A stretch of DNA of 12,521 bases, taken from positions 1-12,521 of the forward strand of contig VBOM01000016.1 in assembly GCA_005877535.1 (NCBI GenBank). Reading direction: 5' to 3'. Below the pieces are notes generated by a model. It ran no database searches and was not told the origin of the DNA. It saw nothing but the letters and a program-made list of their open reading frames with translations. Position numbers and translations under genes: made by a program. Shown in pieces: positions 1 to 6,376 of this stretch. Origin of the DNA: Nitrospirota bacterium (GTDB lineage: Bacteria; Nitrospirota; Nitrospiria; Nitrospirales; Nitrospiraceae). The first letter of the stretch is position 1, and the number at the start of each line of letters is the position of its first letter.

Positions 1-122
1 AAGACCCTCATTTTTTTGAATTTACTCGCTCGATGGAAGCCTACAAGAAAACCTTTAAAGATAAGTCCACCTTGGTGGTGAGTCCAGACTCAGAATTCTT
101 CCGCTATCTTAAGCAGCGCTAG
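1..122 (+). CDS. hflC: HflC C-terminus (partial, 5' end outside window)
   Basis: The last 39 codons of a plus-strand gene, in frame from base 3 to the TAG at 120-122. The translation begins DPHFFEFTRSMEAYKKTF and ends PDSEFFRYLKQR, which matches the C-terminal signature of HflC, where family members have D-P-x-F-Y-x-F-x-R-S-L-x-A-Y and then S-P-D-S-x-F-F-R-Y. HflC is an SPFH/prohibitin-type inner-membrane protein that with HflK forms a large complex around the FtsH protease and modulates it. Only the extreme C-terminus is visible, so the membrane anchor and SPFH domain cannot be checked. hflK would normally lie just upstream, outside the window. The stop is 3 bases from the stop of the convergent fhs gene, leaving no room for a separate terminator. 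Recognition rests on a short but distinctive stretch. Confidence 0.82.
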   Translation, partial: DPHFFEFTRSMEAYKKTFKDKSTLVVSPDSEFFRYLKQR

Positions 123-125
123 CCT

Positions 126-1808
126 TCAGGACAGCCCCACAATCTCGCCCGTGCCTGGATCGATTCCAATTCGTTCCCCTGCTGGCTTTTTGGGCAACCC
201 CGGCATGAGTTGAATGCCTGAACAGACCGCCGTGAGAAACCCAGCCCCTGCGAGCAGTCGCACCTCCTTGATCGGCAGCGTAAACCCGGAAGGTCGCCCT
301 TTTAACGCCGGATCGTGCGACAGTGATAACGGCGTCTTGGCCATGCAGATGGGTAGCCGGTCAAGTCCGAACTGCTGCGCTACCTCGATGTCTCGTTCGG
401 CTCCTGCGTCGAACGACACGGCCGAAGCTCCATACATTTGCGTGGCAATGGTCTTGATTTTCTTTTTTATCGGCCAAGCAATGTCATATAAATGCTTGAA
501 CGTCGATGTTTCCGCTGTGGCTCTGACCACTGCCTTCGCTAACTCTTCAGCCCCTTTGCCGCCATCAGCCCAATGGGTTGAAACCGCGGCATCCAACGCA
601 CCAACCTCTCGGGACCGCTCTCGAACCCATTCCAGCTCAGCCACAGAATCATCGATGAACGCATTGACCGCCACCACCACAGGCACCCCATGGGCCTTCA
701 CGTTCGCAATGTGTTGCTTCAAGTTCGCAAAGCCTTTTACCAATGCCTCGTGATTAGGTCCGGTAAGTCCTGCCGGAAGCGGGGCTCCAACCTTGACCAC
801 CCCTCCGCCACCGTGAAGCTTGAGTGCACGAAGCGTAGCTACCACCACGGCCGCCGCTGGCTTGAATCCTGAGAGGCGGCACTTGATGTTGAAAAATTTC
901 TCAGCCCCGAGCTCACTCCCGAATCCAGCCTCCGTAACGACATAACCCGCACAACGCAATGCGATGGCATCGGAAAGAATCGAGCAATTCCCGTGGGCGA
1001 TATTACCGAATGGGCCCGTATGCACGAACGCCGCAGTTCCTTCGAGCGTCTGAACCAAGTTCGGCAGCAACGCTTCTCTAAGCAAAGCTGCCATGGAGCC
1101 GGCACATCCAAACTCTTCTGCTCGCACTGGTTTACCATCCGTTGTAAACCCAACGACGATCTGCCCGAGCCTGTGTCGTAGGTCGGCTTGACCCGAAGAC
1201 AAAGCGAGCGTCGCCATGACTTCTGAAGCTTCCGTGATCACAAACTGGCCCATGCGACCAGCAGTCCCCTCTCCCAGCGAGATCTGCCGTAACGCCCTAT
1301 CGCTGACTCCCACCGTCCGTGGCCATGTGATCCGATTCGGATCAACCTGAAGCGCATTCCCATGAAACAGGTGATTATCAACAAATGCTGACAAGAGATT
1401 GTGACTGGCAGATACGGCGTGGGCGTCGCCGGTCAGATGGAGGTTGATCTCTTCCATCGGAAGGACTTGCGCCCGCCCTCCACCTGTTCCTCCGCCTTTG
1501 ATTCCAAACACCGGCCCCAACGAAGGCTGCCGAAGCGTGACGGCCGTTCGATGGCCGAGGCGGGAAAGCCCCATGGCAAGCCCAATGGAAGTTGTCGTCT
1601 TGCCTTCCCCGAGCGGAGTCGGATTGATGGCGGTCACGAGTACATACTTGCCGAGTGGTACAGGATGAAGCCGCTCAAGTACGTCAAGAGAAACCTTCGC
1701 CTTCAGCTTTCCGTAGGGAAGTAGCTCGCTGGCCTGGATACCGAGCTGGTCAGCGACATCCTGAATTGGACGCGCCTTTACTGATCGGTTGATCTCAATA
1801 TCTGACAT
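126..1808 (-). CDS. fhs: Formate-tetrahydrofolate ligase
   Basis: Cytoplasmic enzyme making 10-formyl-THF from formate, THF and ATP; it feeds one-carbon units into purine synthesis, formyl-Met-tRNA and, in autotrophs, formate assimilation. The 560-residue product has the family's usual full length. The ATP-binding loop PTPLGEGKTT is at residues 63-72, followed by the conserved RQPSLGPVFGIKGGG block (93-107) and the EINLHLTGD motif (about 120-128). The start MSDIEI aligns with the typical family N-terminus (S/T-D-I-E-I-x-x-S), so the ATG at 1806-1808 is preferred although no clear Shine-Dalgarno sequence precedes it. The gene stands alone: it converges on hflC with a 3-base gap and lies 171 bases downstream of the M23 peptidase gene on the same strand. 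The upstream gap carries an extended -10 element and two inverted repeats. Identity is certain; a role in autotrophy rather than ordinary C1 metabolism is open. Confidence 0.97.
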   Translation of the reverse strand: MSDIEINRSVKARPIQDVADQLGIQASELLPYGKLKAKVSLDVLERLHPVPLGKYVLVTAINPTPLGEGKTTTSIGLAMGLSRLGHRTAVTLRQPSLGPVFGIKGGGTGGGRAQVLPMEEINLHLTGDAHAVSASHNLLSAFVDNHLFHGNALQVDPNRITWPRTVGVSDRALRQISLGEGTAGRMGQFVITEASEVMATLALSSGQADLRHRLGQIVVGFTTDGKPVRAEEFGCAGSMAALLREALLPNLVQTLEGTAAFVHTGPFGNIAHGNCSILSDAIALRCAGYVVTEAGFGSELGAEKFFNIKCRLSGFKPAAAVVVATLRALKLHGGGGVVKVGAPLPAGLTGPNHEALVKGFANLKQHIANVKAHGVPVVVAVNAFIDDSVAELEWVRERSREVGALDAAVSTHWADGGKGAEELAKAVVRATAETSTFKHLYDIAWPIKKKIKTIATQMYGASAVSFDAGAERDIEVAQQFGLDRLPICMAKTPLSLSHDPALKGRPSGFTLPIKEVRLLAGAGFLTAVCSGIQLMPGLPKKPAGERIGIDPGTGEIVGLS

Positions 1809-1828
1809 AGATCGAGTAACGGCATGAT

Positions 1829-1858
1829 CTATACCGCCTTAGTCGCGCGGCAGTATAG
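1829..1858. promoter_or_regulatory. 10-bp inverted repeat covering the probable fhs -10 element
   Basis: Arms 1829-1838 and 1849-1858 are complementary over 10 base pairs (CTATACCGCC against GGCAGTATAG, with one G-T pair) around a 10-base spacer. On the minus strand the distal arm contains TATACT preceded by TG and one base, an extended -10 (plus positions 1852-1860) lying about 45 bases before the fhs start. No good -35 hexamer is seen at 16-18 bases. The repeat could be an operator overlapping the promoter, or an RNA hairpin if transcription starts further upstream. Sequence alone cannot decide. Confidence 0.45.
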
Positions 1859-1919
1859 CATAGGAGTTGAGTCGATTTGGTGCGTGTTGTTTGGATAGGA
1901 GGGGTGAGTTCAATTTGGC

Positions 1920-1950
1920 CTCGTCATGAACCGAATCGGTTGATGACGAG
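1920..1950. terminator. 31-base near-perfect hairpin between M23 gene and fhs
   Basis: Outer arms CTCGTCAT (1920-1927) and ATGACGAG (1943-1950) and inner arms AACCG (1929-1933) and CGGTT (1937-1941) pair with a single G-G mismatch and an AAT loop. It lies about 30 bases past the stop of the minus-strand M23 peptidase, where a terminator would be expected, but no T-run follows on that strand. It may be a non-canonical terminator, an RNA 3'-end stabiliser or a protein-binding palindrome upstream of fhs. The hairpin is certain; its role is not. Confidence 0.4.
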
Positions 1951-1955
1951 CGGGT

Positions 1956-1969
1956 GAGCGAAGCGGGAA
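1956..1969 (+). repeat. Copy 1 of a 14-base motif GAGCGMAGCGGGAA
   Basis: GAGCGAAGCGGGAA follows directly after the 31-base hairpin. The same motif with one difference (GAGCGCAGCGGGAA) occurs at 10206-10219 in the rny upstream gap. Both are intergenic, in the same orientation, and sit near inverted repeats. Two copies in 12.5 kb may be chance or a short dispersed genomic repeat. Confidence 0.3.
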
Positions 1970-1979
1970 ACCTAACGAG

Positions 1980-3017
1980 CTATTCGAGGATATACTTTAC
2001 CGGGTCTAGTGCTTGACCATGAACCTTGACCATGTAGTGCAAGTGGGGCCCCGTGGCTAGCCCTGTGCTACCGACTAAGCCAACGACTTCTCCACGCTTC
2101 ACTCGCTGCCCCTCTTTGACTAATGCCTTGGCTAGGTGGCCATAGAGAGTTTCAATACCGAATCCGTGGTCGACTTTCACGACATTTCCCAGCTTAGGGT
2201 CGAAGCCGACTGCTGTGACTCGTCCTTGAGCTGGAGCCTGAACCGGCGCATTGGCAGCAGCTCCGATATCTAGCCCATCATGCCAAGCGGGCTTTTCTGT
2301 GAATGGGGAAACCCTAGGCCCGAATCCAGATGTCACCCAGCCCTTCACTGGCCAAATGGACGGGGTTGCTGCCCATCGAGAAGATTTCTGTTCGGCAGCT
2401 AATGACAACTCCTTAAGCGATTGTTCCTGGATCGCAGCTTCTTTCGACAGCCAATCTATACCGTCTTGGATTGAGGTGATCATTTCTTGCTCGGTGGGAC
2501 CGTTCGAACCGGCCGATGAACTCGTTTGGCCAGTCAGATCACTCTGACTGGTTTCCACTGAACTGATGTGCTGGGCTCCAGCAACATCCTTGGGAGTCTT
2601 CTCAGAGGTAGGAAGAGTATTGCCGTCAGGAAGGGGAACATCCACACCACCTCGACCATTAGCCATATCCCCTGTTTTAGGGGCTTCAATTCCTAGCATG
2701 ACACGAAGTCGCTGATTGACCTCCTTCATGCTCGTTAAACGCTTCTTCAGATCGTCTACGGCGCTAGAAAAGGCTCCTGTCTGTTCCCGCGCACTCATGG
2801 CTTCTGCACGGAACGCTGAGAGTTCCCAGACTTCGCCGGTTCTAATCACGTAATGTGAGATGACAAGAATATCGACTAGGACGAAAATAGCTCCGACTAT
2901 CAATAGCTTACTGACAAGTTTTCGAGAGAAGCTAAACCGCAGCGGCTTGGCTGTTGAGCCACGAAAGATCACGACTGTATAGGCATCGCTGTCTTCTGCG
3001 CCGTTCATTTGTCCCAT
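1980..3017 (-). CDS. Membrane-anchored M23 (LytM) family peptidase
   Basis: A probable peptidoglycan endopeptidase. With the ATG at 3017 it has 345 residues. Order: short cytoplasmic N-terminus rich in basic residues, one membrane segment (about 38-56), a periplasmic stretch with coiled-coil character (about 65-110), a Ser/Thr/Gly-rich linker (about 112-178), a second helix (180-212), and a C-terminal LytM domain (222-345). The zinc ligands are all present: H246 and D250 in HDGLD, and H327 in the HLH motif, with H294 in YGHL. It is therefore predicted to be active, unlike EnvC/NlpD-type degenerate relatives. GGGGTG lies 6 bases before the chosen ATG; a GTG at 3026 and an ATG at 3008 are alternatives. 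A promoter lies at 3074-3102. The substrate bond and partners cannot be read from the sequence. Confidence 0.9.
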   Translation of the reverse strand: MGQMNGAEDSDAYTVVIFRGSTAKPLRFSFSRKLVSKLLIVGAIFVLVDILVISHYVIRTGEVWELSAFRAEAMSAREQTGAFSSAVDDLKKRLTSMKEVNQRLRVMLGIEAPKTGDMANGRGGVDVPLPDGNTLPTSEKTPKDVAGAQHISSVETSQSDLTGQTSSSAGSNGPTEQEMITSIQDGIDWLSKEAAIQEQSLKELSLAAEQKSSRWAATPSIWPVKGWVTSGFGPRVSPFTEKPAWHDGLDIGAAANAPVQAPAQGRVTAVGFDPKLGNVVKVDHGFGIETLYGHLAKALVKEGQRVKRGEVVGLVGSTGLATGPHLHYMVKVHGQALDPVKYILE

Positions 3018-3073
3018 GCACTTCACCCCGCAGCTGAATGCGCTCCTCCGATTCCTAACAAGAACTCACAGCG

Positions 3074-3102
3074 AGTGTACCGATCCAGACCACTTCAGTC
3101 AA
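3074..3102 (-). promoter_or_regulatory. Sigma70-type promoter for the M23 peptidase gene
   Basis: On the minus strand TTGACT (3097-3102) and TACACT (3074-3079) are separated by 17 bases. Transcription would start near 3067, giving a leader of about 50 bases before the ATG at 3017. The promoter sits in the gap after the cutA stop, so the peptidase can be expressed independently of cutA. Confidence 0.6.
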
Positions 3103-3141
3103 CCCCTCACCCTGGTGATGAAAAATCCCTCTTCACATCTA

Positions 3142-3474
3142 TTAGTTGTGAGTCTCACTGCACACCCATCCAATATATTGATCGAGGCCTTCCTTAACCG
3201 GCAGCGCGATGATTTCAGGAGTCTCATATGTATGCATCGCCTTGATCGCTTTTTCGAGTGCACGATACCGAGGTCTGGTGGACTTCAATATGAGGAGAGC
3301 TTCTTGTGCTTTGACAACTTTTCCCTTCCACCGATAAATCGATTGAACCCCTAGGATGATATTCGCACAAGCAGCCAGCTTCGCATCTACCATTTCTTTG
3401 CCAATCCTCACCGCTTCTTCCTTATTTGCCGTCGTAACCAAGATAACGAGTACATGCCCTACTGATTTATTCAT
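3142..3474 (-). CDS. cutA: CutA-family divalent cation tolerance protein
   Basis: A small cytoplasmic protein of the CutA1 family, which forms very stable ferredoxin-like trimers structurally similar to PII. It was named from copper tolerance in E. coli, but its molecular role is unsettled. With the ATG at 3474 it has 110 residues, the usual length. Family marks: VLVTT-like strand near the N-terminus (8-15), AACANI (34-39), SIYRWKGKV (45-53), the central KST turn (64-66) and the HTYETPEIIALPV block (81-93), which corresponds to the conserved H-P-Y-E-x-P-E-I motif. A TTG at 3489 would add five residues; neither start has a clear ribosome-binding site. It is the most upstream minus-strand gene before the divergent gap, and no convincing promoter was found for it. 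Confidence 0.95.
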   Translation of the reverse strand: MNKSVGHVLVILVTTANKEEAVRIGKEMVDAKLAACANIILGVQSIYRWKGKVVKAQEALLILKSTRPRYRALEKAIKAMHTYETPEIIALPVKEGLDQYIGWVCSETHN

Positions 3475-3820
3475 AAGTAATGTAACCAATGTAAGGCAGC
3501 CCTATCGCCTTGCAATGGCCCCTGGCATTCTCTCTTGATAGAATGGTAGAGCAATTCCTGGACCTACCAGGTACTACGTATGAAAACCAATTACTATAAC
3601 AATTTATCAATGTCTTACGATCTTATGCTTATCAACCTAACTAACCAGTGCCTGTTTTCTTTCATGTCTAAATTGAGTTGCTATAACCACAAAAAGACCG
3701 GATGTTGACAAAAATGTGCACCTTTTGCCCTCTCTTTTCTCAGGAAAGAGACGGATACCACCTCATCAGTTGACTGCTCCCTATCTCAGAAAAGGCTTGA
3801 CCGAAAGCGTATCGGACTCA

Positions 3821-3850
3821 TTGACAGGCTTTTCGCTTCTCACATAGTAT
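3821..3850 (+). promoter_or_regulatory. Near-consensus sigma70 promoter for the rhodanese gene
   Basis: TTGACA (3821-3826) matches the -35 consensus exactly and TAGTAT (3845-3850) matches five of six -10 positions, with an 18-base spacer. Transcription would start near 3857, giving a very short leader of about 20 bases before the ATG at 3878. Confidence 0.75.
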
Positions 3851-3854
3851 GTTG

Positions 3855-3870
3855 TCCTCAAGCGAGGAGG
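3855..3870 (+). promoter_or_regulatory. Strong ribosome-binding site, partly in a small hairpin
   Basis: AGGAGG (3865-3870) lies 7 bases before the rhodanese ATG, an optimal arrangement. TCCTC (3855-3859) can pair with GAGGA (3864-3868) around a four-base loop and cover part of it. The 5-bp stem is weak, and if transcription starts at 3857 its first bases may be missing, so regulation is only a possibility. Confidence 0.5.
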
Positions 3871-3877
3871 TTATTCA

Positions 3878-4198
3878 ATGGGCATTGCCATTTCCCCGAA
3901 AGAGCTGAAAACAAGACTTGATAAAGGCGACAAATTAGTACTGGTTGATGTGAGGGAGGAATGGGAATATTCCCTTGCGAAACTGGATGGCTCAATCCTT
4001 ATTCCCCTCGGAACACTCCCTCAATCGCTCGCTCGGCTGAACCGCGACTCGGAGATCATTGCCATCTGCCACCATGGCATGAGAAGCGCCGATGCGACTA
4101 ATTTCCTGATTCAACAAGGATTCACGAATGTGAAGAATTTGGTGGGGGGAATTGACGCCTGGTCGACCCACGTGGATGGAACCGTTCCTCGATATTAA
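3878..4198 (+). CDS. Single-domain rhodanese (sulfurtransferase)
   Basis: A 106-residue cytoplasmic rhodanese homology domain with no signal peptide or membrane segment. The VDVREEWEY motif (23-31), the GSILIPLGTLP stretch (38-48), the active-site loop CHHGMRS with the catalytic Cys64 (64-70), and the GGIDAW motif near the C-terminus are all present. The sequence resembles the rhodanese domain fused to the C-terminus of MoeB/ThiF-type sulfur-carrier activating proteins as well as free-standing GlpE-like thiosulfate sulfurtransferases. The sulfur donor and acceptor cannot be told. It is a monocistronic plus-strand gene with its own strong promoter and ribosome-binding site, convergent with the epimerase gene 67 bases away. 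The six-residue active-site loop length fits sulfur rather than phosphate or arsenate substrates. Confidence 0.93.
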   Translation: MGIAISPKELKTRLDKGDKLVLVDVREEWEYSLAKLDGSILIPLGTLPQSLARLNRDSEIIAICHHGMRSADATNFLIQQGFTNVKNLVGGIDAWSTHVDGTVPRY

Positions 4199-4265
4199 CC
4201 CAGCAGCCCACCAAAGCCCGTGGCACACTTGCTCTACCCCCTCTGCATGGACGGCACGGTCGATA

Positions 4266-5189
4266 CTAATTCATGCGCTCGCGGAAATAGTCAACGGTGC
4301 GCTTGAGCCCTTCACCGAGTTCGGTTTTCGGCTCCCAGGACAATTCTCGACGGAGCTTGCCCGAATCAATCACGCTACGCGCCTGTTCACCACTTTTGGC
4401 TGGGCCATGAACTTCCTTGCATGTCGAATTCGTGTGGGTGATTAAAATCCTGAGCAAATCATTGATTGAGGTTTCTTCCCCCGTTCCAACATTATATGTC
4501 CCTTGCGTTTCCTGACCCATCACCGCAAGGTTTGCCTCAACGATATCTTCGACATAGACGAAGTCTCGCGTTTGCCGTCCATTCCCGTTGACGATCGCTT
4601 GCTCGTTATTCAGCAGCTTCTGAATAAAGATCGCGACCACGCCAGCTTCTCCATCAGGATCCTGACGTGGACCATAGACATTGGCATAGCGCAGACTTAC
4701 CATTTGAAGTCCGCTCACTCGTTGATAGTAGGATAGATACTGCTCCCCGCACAGCTTGCTGATGCCGTAGGGCGACAGAGGCCGCGTGACATGGGACTCG
4801 GGGGCAGGATAGATCTCCTGCTCGCCATAGATGGCTCCACCAGAAGAAGAAAACACCACCTTCCGCACACCATGCCTGACTGCTTGCTGCAGCACGTTCA
4901 GTGTTCCAAGGACATTCACCTGGGCATCGAAGACTGGATCTTCCACAGATTTGCGAACGTCCATCTGTGCAGCAAGATGAATGACAATATTCGGCCGTTC
5001 GTTGCGAAACACCCGTTCAAGTCGCCAACTCTGAATATCTAGCTTGCAGAAACGAGCGGCGCGATTGAGGTTTCGCCGCTTCCCCGTGGACAGATTGTCC
5101 ACAACAACAACTTCGTGCCCTTCTTGGACAAGACGATCGACCAAATGCGACCCGATAAAACCGGCTCCTCCGGTCACGAGTACCTTCAT
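4266..5189 (-). CDS. NAD-dependent sugar-nucleotide epimerase, GalE-like
   Basis: Extended short-chain dehydrogenase/reductase, probably a UDP-hexose 4-epimerase acting on precursors of envelope polysaccharide. The 307-residue product begins MKVLVTGGAGFIGSH, with the NAD-binding GxxGxxG at residues 7-13 and the acidic D31 that ends the second strand. The SDR catalytic set is visible as the Ser run 114-116 and Y141/K145 in YGISK. RYANVYGPRQ (168-177) and TRDFVYVEDI are typical of the UDP-glucose 4-epimerase and dTDP-glucose dehydratase relatives. The ATG at 5189 puts the Rossmann strand at the N-terminus and has GGGGGC before it; an ATG at 5201 would add four residues. It follows tlyA by about 50 bases and is the last gene of the minus-strand unit. 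The substrate cannot be fixed from the sequence; no other sugar genes are nearby. Confidence 0.88.
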   Translation of the reverse strand: MKVLVTGGAGFIGSHLVDRLVQEGHEVVVVDNLSTGKRRNLNRAARFCKLDIQSWRLERVFRNERPNIVIHLAAQMDVRKSVEDPVFDAQVNVLGTLNVLQQAVRHGVRKVVFSSSGGAIYGEQEIYPAPESHVTRPLSPYGISKLCGEQYLSYYQRVSGLQMVSLRYANVYGPRQDPDGEAGVVAIFIQKLLNNEQAIVNGNGRQTRDFVYVEDIVEANLAVMGQETQGTYNVGTGEETSINDLLRILITHTNSTCKEVHGPAKSGEQARSVIDSGKLRRELSWEPKTELGEGLKRTVDYFRERMN

Positions 5190-5243
5190 GCATGCCCCCA
5201 TCGCCTATGAAACCCTGCCATCATCTGTCCACCGCCTACTCGA

Positions 5244-6053
5244 TCAGGTTGAGATCTCGCGTGCAAAACCAACAAGAATCTCCCGATTTCCTTTTCGCCC
5301 TATCACAGGAGAATCGAGCAGGCCTCTCACCTGAAGCCCCAAATGGGCAGCACAAGCAATGACCTTCTCAGTCACTGCCTCGCGCTGCGCATCATCTCGC
5401 ACGATGCCGCCTCGTCCCACCTGACCCTTACCAACCTCAAACTGTGGCTTCACTAACACCACGACCATTGCGGAGCTATTGAGCAGGTGGACGACCGGGG
5501 GCAATACCAGCGTCAAAGAAATAAAAGAAACATCGATCACCGCCAGGTCAATCGGTTCAGGGACCGCTGCACGGTCAACATACCGAATGTTGGTCCGTTC
5601 CAGCAAGACAACACGCGAATCTTTACGGAGCCTCCACTCAAACTGTCCATACCCCACATCGATGGCATAGATGCGGGTGGCTCCTCGCTGTAACAAACAG
5701 TCAGTGAACCCACCGGTCGAACACCCGACGTCCAAACCGATTGTGCCTCTTGGGTCAATGTGAAAGGCATCAAGCGCCGCGGCCAATTTGTCACCTGATC
5801 GACTTACGAACAACGCGGGCTGCACGATCTCAATCCGCGCATTCAGCGGCACCAACTTCGCAGGCTTATCCACCATGATTCCATCAACCGATACTCCACC
5901 CGCCAAAACCATTCTGACCGCGGCCTCCCGACTCGGCACCAACCCCAGAAACATAAGCACACGGTCTAACCGTTCTTTGTGAACACGAGGGGGGAGGCCA
6001 TATCGACTAGGAGAACCACTCATCGAGACATGGGCGGAAATAGAGGCCTGCAC
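5244..6053 (-). CDS. tlyA: TlyA-family rRNA 2'-O-methyltransferase
   Basis: SAM-dependent ribose methyltransferase of the TlyA/hemolysin A family, which in mycobacteria methylates 16S and 23S rRNA and affects capreomycin sensitivity. With the GTG at 6053 it has 269 residues. An S4 RNA-binding domain spans about 28-85 (RLDRVLMFLGLVPSREAA and onward), followed by an RrmJ-like methyltransferase domain with the SAM motif LDVGCSTGGF (107-116). The K-D-K-E catalytic set appears as K89 (SGDK), D174 (VIDVSF), K202 (VKPQFE) and E258 (GNREIL). The hemolysin name is historical and no haemolytic activity is implied. The GTG start is 8 bases after the xseB stop; an ATG at 6023 would remove ten residues outside the S4 domain and is a real alternative. 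In Firmicutes tlyA is also found close to xseA-xseB. Confidence 0.94.
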   Translation of the reverse strand: MQASISAHVSMSGSPSRYGLPPRVHKERLDRVLMFLGLVPSREAAVRMVLAGGVSVDGIMVDKPAKLVPLNARIEIVQPALFVSRSGDKLAAALDAFHIDPRGTIGLDVGCSTGGFTDCLLQRGATRIYAIDVGYGQFEWRLRKDSRVVLLERTNIRYVDRAAVPEPIDLAVIDVSFISLTLVLPPVVHLLNSSAMVVVLVKPQFEVGKGQVGRGGIVRDDAQREAVTEKVIACAAHLGLQVRGLLDSPVIGRKGNREILVGFAREIST

Positions 6054-6061
6054 TAGGGAAC

Positions 6062-6310
6062 CTAGGAGGACGGTTCATCGGCTGCGTCGTCTGGAGAGTA
6101 GGCGTGGATTCGTTTCTTGCCGTTCTTATCTTGCACGAGCACTTCAACCTTATGTTCGGCCTCCTCAAGAATCTTGAGACAATTCTTAGAGAGACGGATG
6201 CCCTCCTCGAAGATCCTGAGCGATTCGTCCAGAGGAAGATCGCTTTTTTCCAGCTCACCAACAATGGCTTCCAACCTCGCCATCGCCTGTTCAAATTTCA
6301 CAGCTGCCAC
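6062..6310 (-). CDS. xseB: Exodeoxyribonuclease VII small subunit
   Basis: The 82-residue small subunit of exonuclease VII, which with several copies per XseA forms the complex that degrades single-stranded DNA from both ends. The sequence is the typical helical hairpin: FEQAMARLEAIVGELEKSDLPLDESLRIFEEGIRL, with the family's L-E-x-I-V-x-x-L-E and L-P-L-D-E-S-L motifs at residues 13-32, and then a helix to about residue 60 and a polar tail. The start is a GTG at 6308-6310 with GAGG six bases upstream. It lies 62 bases after xseA and 8 bases before tlyA. A consensus-like promoter in the xseA-xseB gap lets it be transcribed without xseA, which is notable because an imbalance of the two subunits matters in E. 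coli, where excess XseA is toxic. Confidence 0.95.
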   Translation of the reverse strand: MAAVKFEQAMARLEAIVGELEKSDLPLDESLRIFEEGIRLSKNCLKILEEAEHKVEVLVQDKNGKKRIHAYSPDDAADEPSS

Positions 6311-6348
6311 AACACGCCTCGTTATTATTCATAGCTATGTGGAGGCCC

Positions 6349-6376
6349 ATTATACTCGACCGCACAACGATTTCAA
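6349..6376 (-). promoter_or_regulatory. Strong internal sigma70 promoter before xseB
   Basis: On the minus strand TTGAAA (6371-6376, five of six) and TATAAT (6349-6354, six of six) are spaced by 16 bases. The -35 overlaps the xseA stop codon (6373-6375). Transcription would start near 6342, about 30 bases before the xseB GTG. It would produce an xseB-tlyA-epimerase transcript independent of the upstream zapB promoter. Confidence 0.7.

Larger units (their letters stand above)
3475..3877. other. AT-rich divergent gap between cutA and rhodanese
   Basis: About 400 bases without a supported gene. The stretch around 3580-3650 is visibly more AT-rich than the flanking genes. Two short hairpins are present: CCTGG/CCAGG at 3557-3571, and CTCTTTTC pairing with GGAAAGAG (one T-G pair) around a three-base loop at 3732-3750. 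Another TTGACA at 3705-3710 has no -10 partner. The right end holds the rhodanese promoter and ribosome-binding site. I found no RNA gene signature and no convincing cutA promoter. Confidence 0.5.

Noticed and set aside
214..753. A 179-codon open frame on the plus strand
   Set aside because: Antisense shadow of fhs; low-complexity composition and no recognisable domain.
3705..3728. TTGACA at 3705-3710 as a second rhodanese promoter
   Set aside because: No -10-like hexamer occurs at 15-19 bases; the complete promoter at 3821-3850 explains expression better.
5244..6053. Reading TlyA as a hemolysin or virulence factor
   Set aside because: The S4 plus RrmJ-like domains and the K-D-K-E residues show an rRNA methyltransferase; the hemolysin label is historical.
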